A stretch of DNA of 21,113 nt from Phallusia fumigata (Eukaryota > Chordata > Ascidiacea > Phlebobranchia > Ascidiidae): the NCBI GenBank assembly GCA_008931825.1, contig QXVZ01006197.1, positions 1 through 21,113 on the forward strand. Direction: 5' to 3'. The position numbers and the translations under genes were made by a program. Of this stretch, positions 19,000 to 21,113 are shown one piece after another. Positions within the stretch are counted from its first letter, which is position 1, and each line of letters begins with the position of its first letter. Under the pieces are notes generated by a model. The model was not told where the DNA came from. It was given only the letters and a program-made list of their open reading frames with translations, and did not search any database.

Positions 19000-19058
19000 C
19001 TAGGAGAGTGAAAGTCTGTTGGAAAAAGGTGAGATTATGAATAAAAACAATTACTAAC

Positions 19059-21113
19059 CTATGATAACTTTTCCTTTACTGCAGTTTCCGGAAGTTACAA
19101 CAACTGGTGATGCATCAATACACTTTCCAGTGTTATATTTCCACACATTAATCAAATCCAATTCAAAACTGTCGCAATGGTGTTTTACTGCTTGGTTTTT
19201 CTGTTGTAATTTAATGTTTGCCTTCAGACCCCCTCTCCTAAACACCAAAGCTTTGAATATTTTATCATTATTTGTCAAGTGTTGTTTTTTGGATTGGGAT
19301 ATTACAGTGTGTGCAATGTGCCTTTTGTAGCTTTTAGCTTGAGAACTGTTGAATCGATTGTGCAAACTGTCTGAAACATATGAGCACACATGCACAAATG
19401 TTTCTTGCAGAACAACATGTAACAAGTTGGGCAGATTGCATTGAACTGGAAGCAAATGTTCAACCAGAGTGACGAACTTAACAGCCAAAAGTGAATTTCC
19501 TCCAGCTGTTACAAAGTTTTGTAAACTGACTTCGGATGGGTTTGTTTTGTTTACTGAATGTCCTATGTTGGCAGCTGGTATCGGATGTAAACATTTGTTC
19601 CAACAATCCAACAAAACTTCTTTAACCAGTTTATGATTACAGAATTGACATGTGGAGTTACGACATGTTTTGTCATGGCAAGAAATGTTTTTATTTTTGT
19701 GGTTGCCCGACTGGTTGATTTCTTTTAATACGGTTTCATCTACTTTTCCATGGGCAGTCATAGGAACCTGATTAATGTGTATAAACTTGTCAGGGACACA
19801 ATGACTGTCCAAACATTCTTGTGCGTGGCTTTCAATAATTTCTAAACCTGATTTAATCTCCTGGATGAAATTCGGCTTGAGTACAACAAAAGCCACAAGT
19901 AAAGGCTCATTGTTGTTGACTGTTTCACTACTGCATTGTAAAACATGAGCCACAAGTACACATTCACATTTTTCCAAACTGTTCTTAACATGTAAAAGAT
20001 TCATCCTTTTGCCATTTCTCTTGATTTGATAATCAGTTCTTCCAATGTAGTAAAACTTTTCACAGTTTGGTGCCAAACATGCTGATGCACTTGTGGAAGT
20101 AAATTGTAAACTCGCTATGTCTCCAGTTTTTCTGTAAACAGTATTTTTATCCACTTTATCTGCTCCCAGCAAGTTTTTGAAACCTGTTTTGGTTGGGTTA
20201 CTTGACCCTAATTGACCAGAATTTATTCCACATATGCGAGTGGAACTTCCAAGCCATAAATATGCTTCTAAAATGTTCTCTTCATTTTCAAAATCTTTTG
20301 CTTGCAAATCAATATTGGTAGCAACAACTGTAGATTTTCTCTCATTGTCCAGTAACAGCAACTCAAATGTACATAAAATCCTTGATTCATCTTTTGAAAT
20401 CAAACAAAGTGATGTTTCAAGCAGTGGATAACCTAATGGAATTTTTTCATCTAAACCCTGTCGTATCTTCTCCATTGGCAGTTCATAATAAGTTGACCAC
20501 ACAGACACCTCAGTTATACCATAGAGATTAAAAATTCTGAATTTTGGATGCACAATGTTTGGATCCATCCAGGATTTTATTGTTTTGTATGTTGGGCATT
20601 GTTCCCCACCAATTGATAATACTTTTAGGGTGGATGTTGGTGAAAAAATATTCTTCTGGTAGTCTGTGTTGGTAAAATGGTGTAAAAAAGAGGGTGTTGC
20701 CTGGAAGATTGTTACTTGGGCAACATTGAACAAAATGTGTGACAAGATTCGGGTTCTAATTTTGACTGAGTCTGAAACCAAAACCAATGTTGCTCCTGAA
20801 GTAAGAGCAAGAAACATTTCCACCACACTTGGATCGAATGTCAATGGAGATAACATGGAGATTTTGTCTACTGGACAAACGTTGAACAATTGTCTGAGGT
20901 GAATTATGTTTGGAATAATGCTGGAATGTGGAACAGCCACCATTTTGGAAAACCCTGTGGTTCCTGATGTGCAGAGAACATAGGCAGTTCTAGTGAAAGT
21001 ATTTTTATTATTAATATCAGAAAATGATTCATTTGGGGTTTCCCCACACTTGTTTACAAAACACAAAACAAGTTGAACTGATTGGCATTCAGAATTTTTT
21101 TGCAGGTGAACTG
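19059..21113 (-). CDS. AASDH: AASDH exon 1 (in window): adenylation and carrier domains
   Basis: Beta-alanine-activating enzyme (AASDH/ACSF4) adenylates a small acid with ATP and loads it onto its own carrier-domain pantetheine. The open frame reaches the window edge, so roughly the first 150 residues are missing; the first in-frame methionine near 21066 is not a real start (that codon is TTG). Counting from 21066: A3 loop TSGTTGFSK (33-41); SPLTFDPSVVEMFLAL (73-88); A5 NLYGITE (180-186); YRKTGD (311-316); A8 GRTDYQIKRNGKR (342-354); A10 lysine in AHGK (441); carrier motif AGGNSLL, Ser525; first propeller blade VWKYNTGKCIDASP (641-654). The apparent stop TAG at 19054-19056 lies in the donor ATAG|GTTAGT. 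About 85 residues separate A5 and A7 regions, longer than I expect for the family. It is cytosolic by absence of targeting signals in view. Confidence 0.92.

Noticed and set aside
19016-19022. CCAACAG as the AASDH exon 2 acceptor
   Set aside because: It puts exon 2 out of frame and reaches a stop; the CTCTCCTAG acceptor ending at 19000 restores the conserved G-SHSY join.
1-21113. CRISPR array, tRNA, rRNA or bacterial operon
   Set aside because: No regularly spaced identical repeats, no tRNA B-box with a fitting cloverleaf, no rRNA-like sequence, and clear spliceosomal introns.

Overview
This looks like animal (eukaryotic) nuclear DNA. Coding sequence is split by consensus GT..AG introns (59, 68, 58, 91 and 777 nt in one gene), there are no bacterial-style gene clusters, and long AT-rich non-coding stretches separate the exons. 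Several sequence copies differ by 2-7%, which fits a very heterozygous invertebrate. A tunicate is my best guess, but that is inference. Nine or more single N characters (1544, 2236, 6536, 9281, 14573, 14994, 15547, 17076, 18511) mark contig joins. At most of them the sequence before the N is repeated after it or nearby. I read this as allelic or overlap sequence laid end to end by the assembler, so the true haploid locus is about 2.6 kb shorter.

Two protein genes are supported, both on the minus strand. The right end (17312 to 21113 and beyond) holds six exons of AASDH, the beta-alanine-activating / ACSF4 adenylating enzyme. One 2-kb intronless exon carries most of the AMP-binding domain, the carrier-protein domain and the start of a PQQ beta-propeller. 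Five short exons carry further propeller blades. The N-terminus lies outside the window and the last blades were not found. Intron 5 contains a 186-bp non-autonomous hAT element with TIRs and an 8-bp target-site duplication.

The second gene (6827 to 14139) is unrecognised. Its 3' part is a GC-rich 1-kb exon for a low-complexity, acidic/serine-rich protein with a basic tail. The apparent stop of that frame lies inside a perfect splice donor, so the protein probably continues. A first coding exon at 14021-14139 is supported by a second diverged copy at 15078-15196: the two differ at eight bases, seven of them third codon positions. Its donor phase matches a good acceptor at the start of the GC-rich exon, giving a ~6.2-kb first intron.

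The rest is mostly non-coding: 1-6150 (with two contig-overlap repeats and a weak exon-like block), a ~105-125-bp repeat family at 6155-6742, a 1.1-kb duplicated block with a GC-rich island and CRE palindromes (8169-10392), a possible Ty3/gypsy polyprotein scrap (12608-12838), two weak membrane-segment exons (16708-17070) and a TA/TG microsatellite. I found no tRNA, rRNA or CRISPR array.
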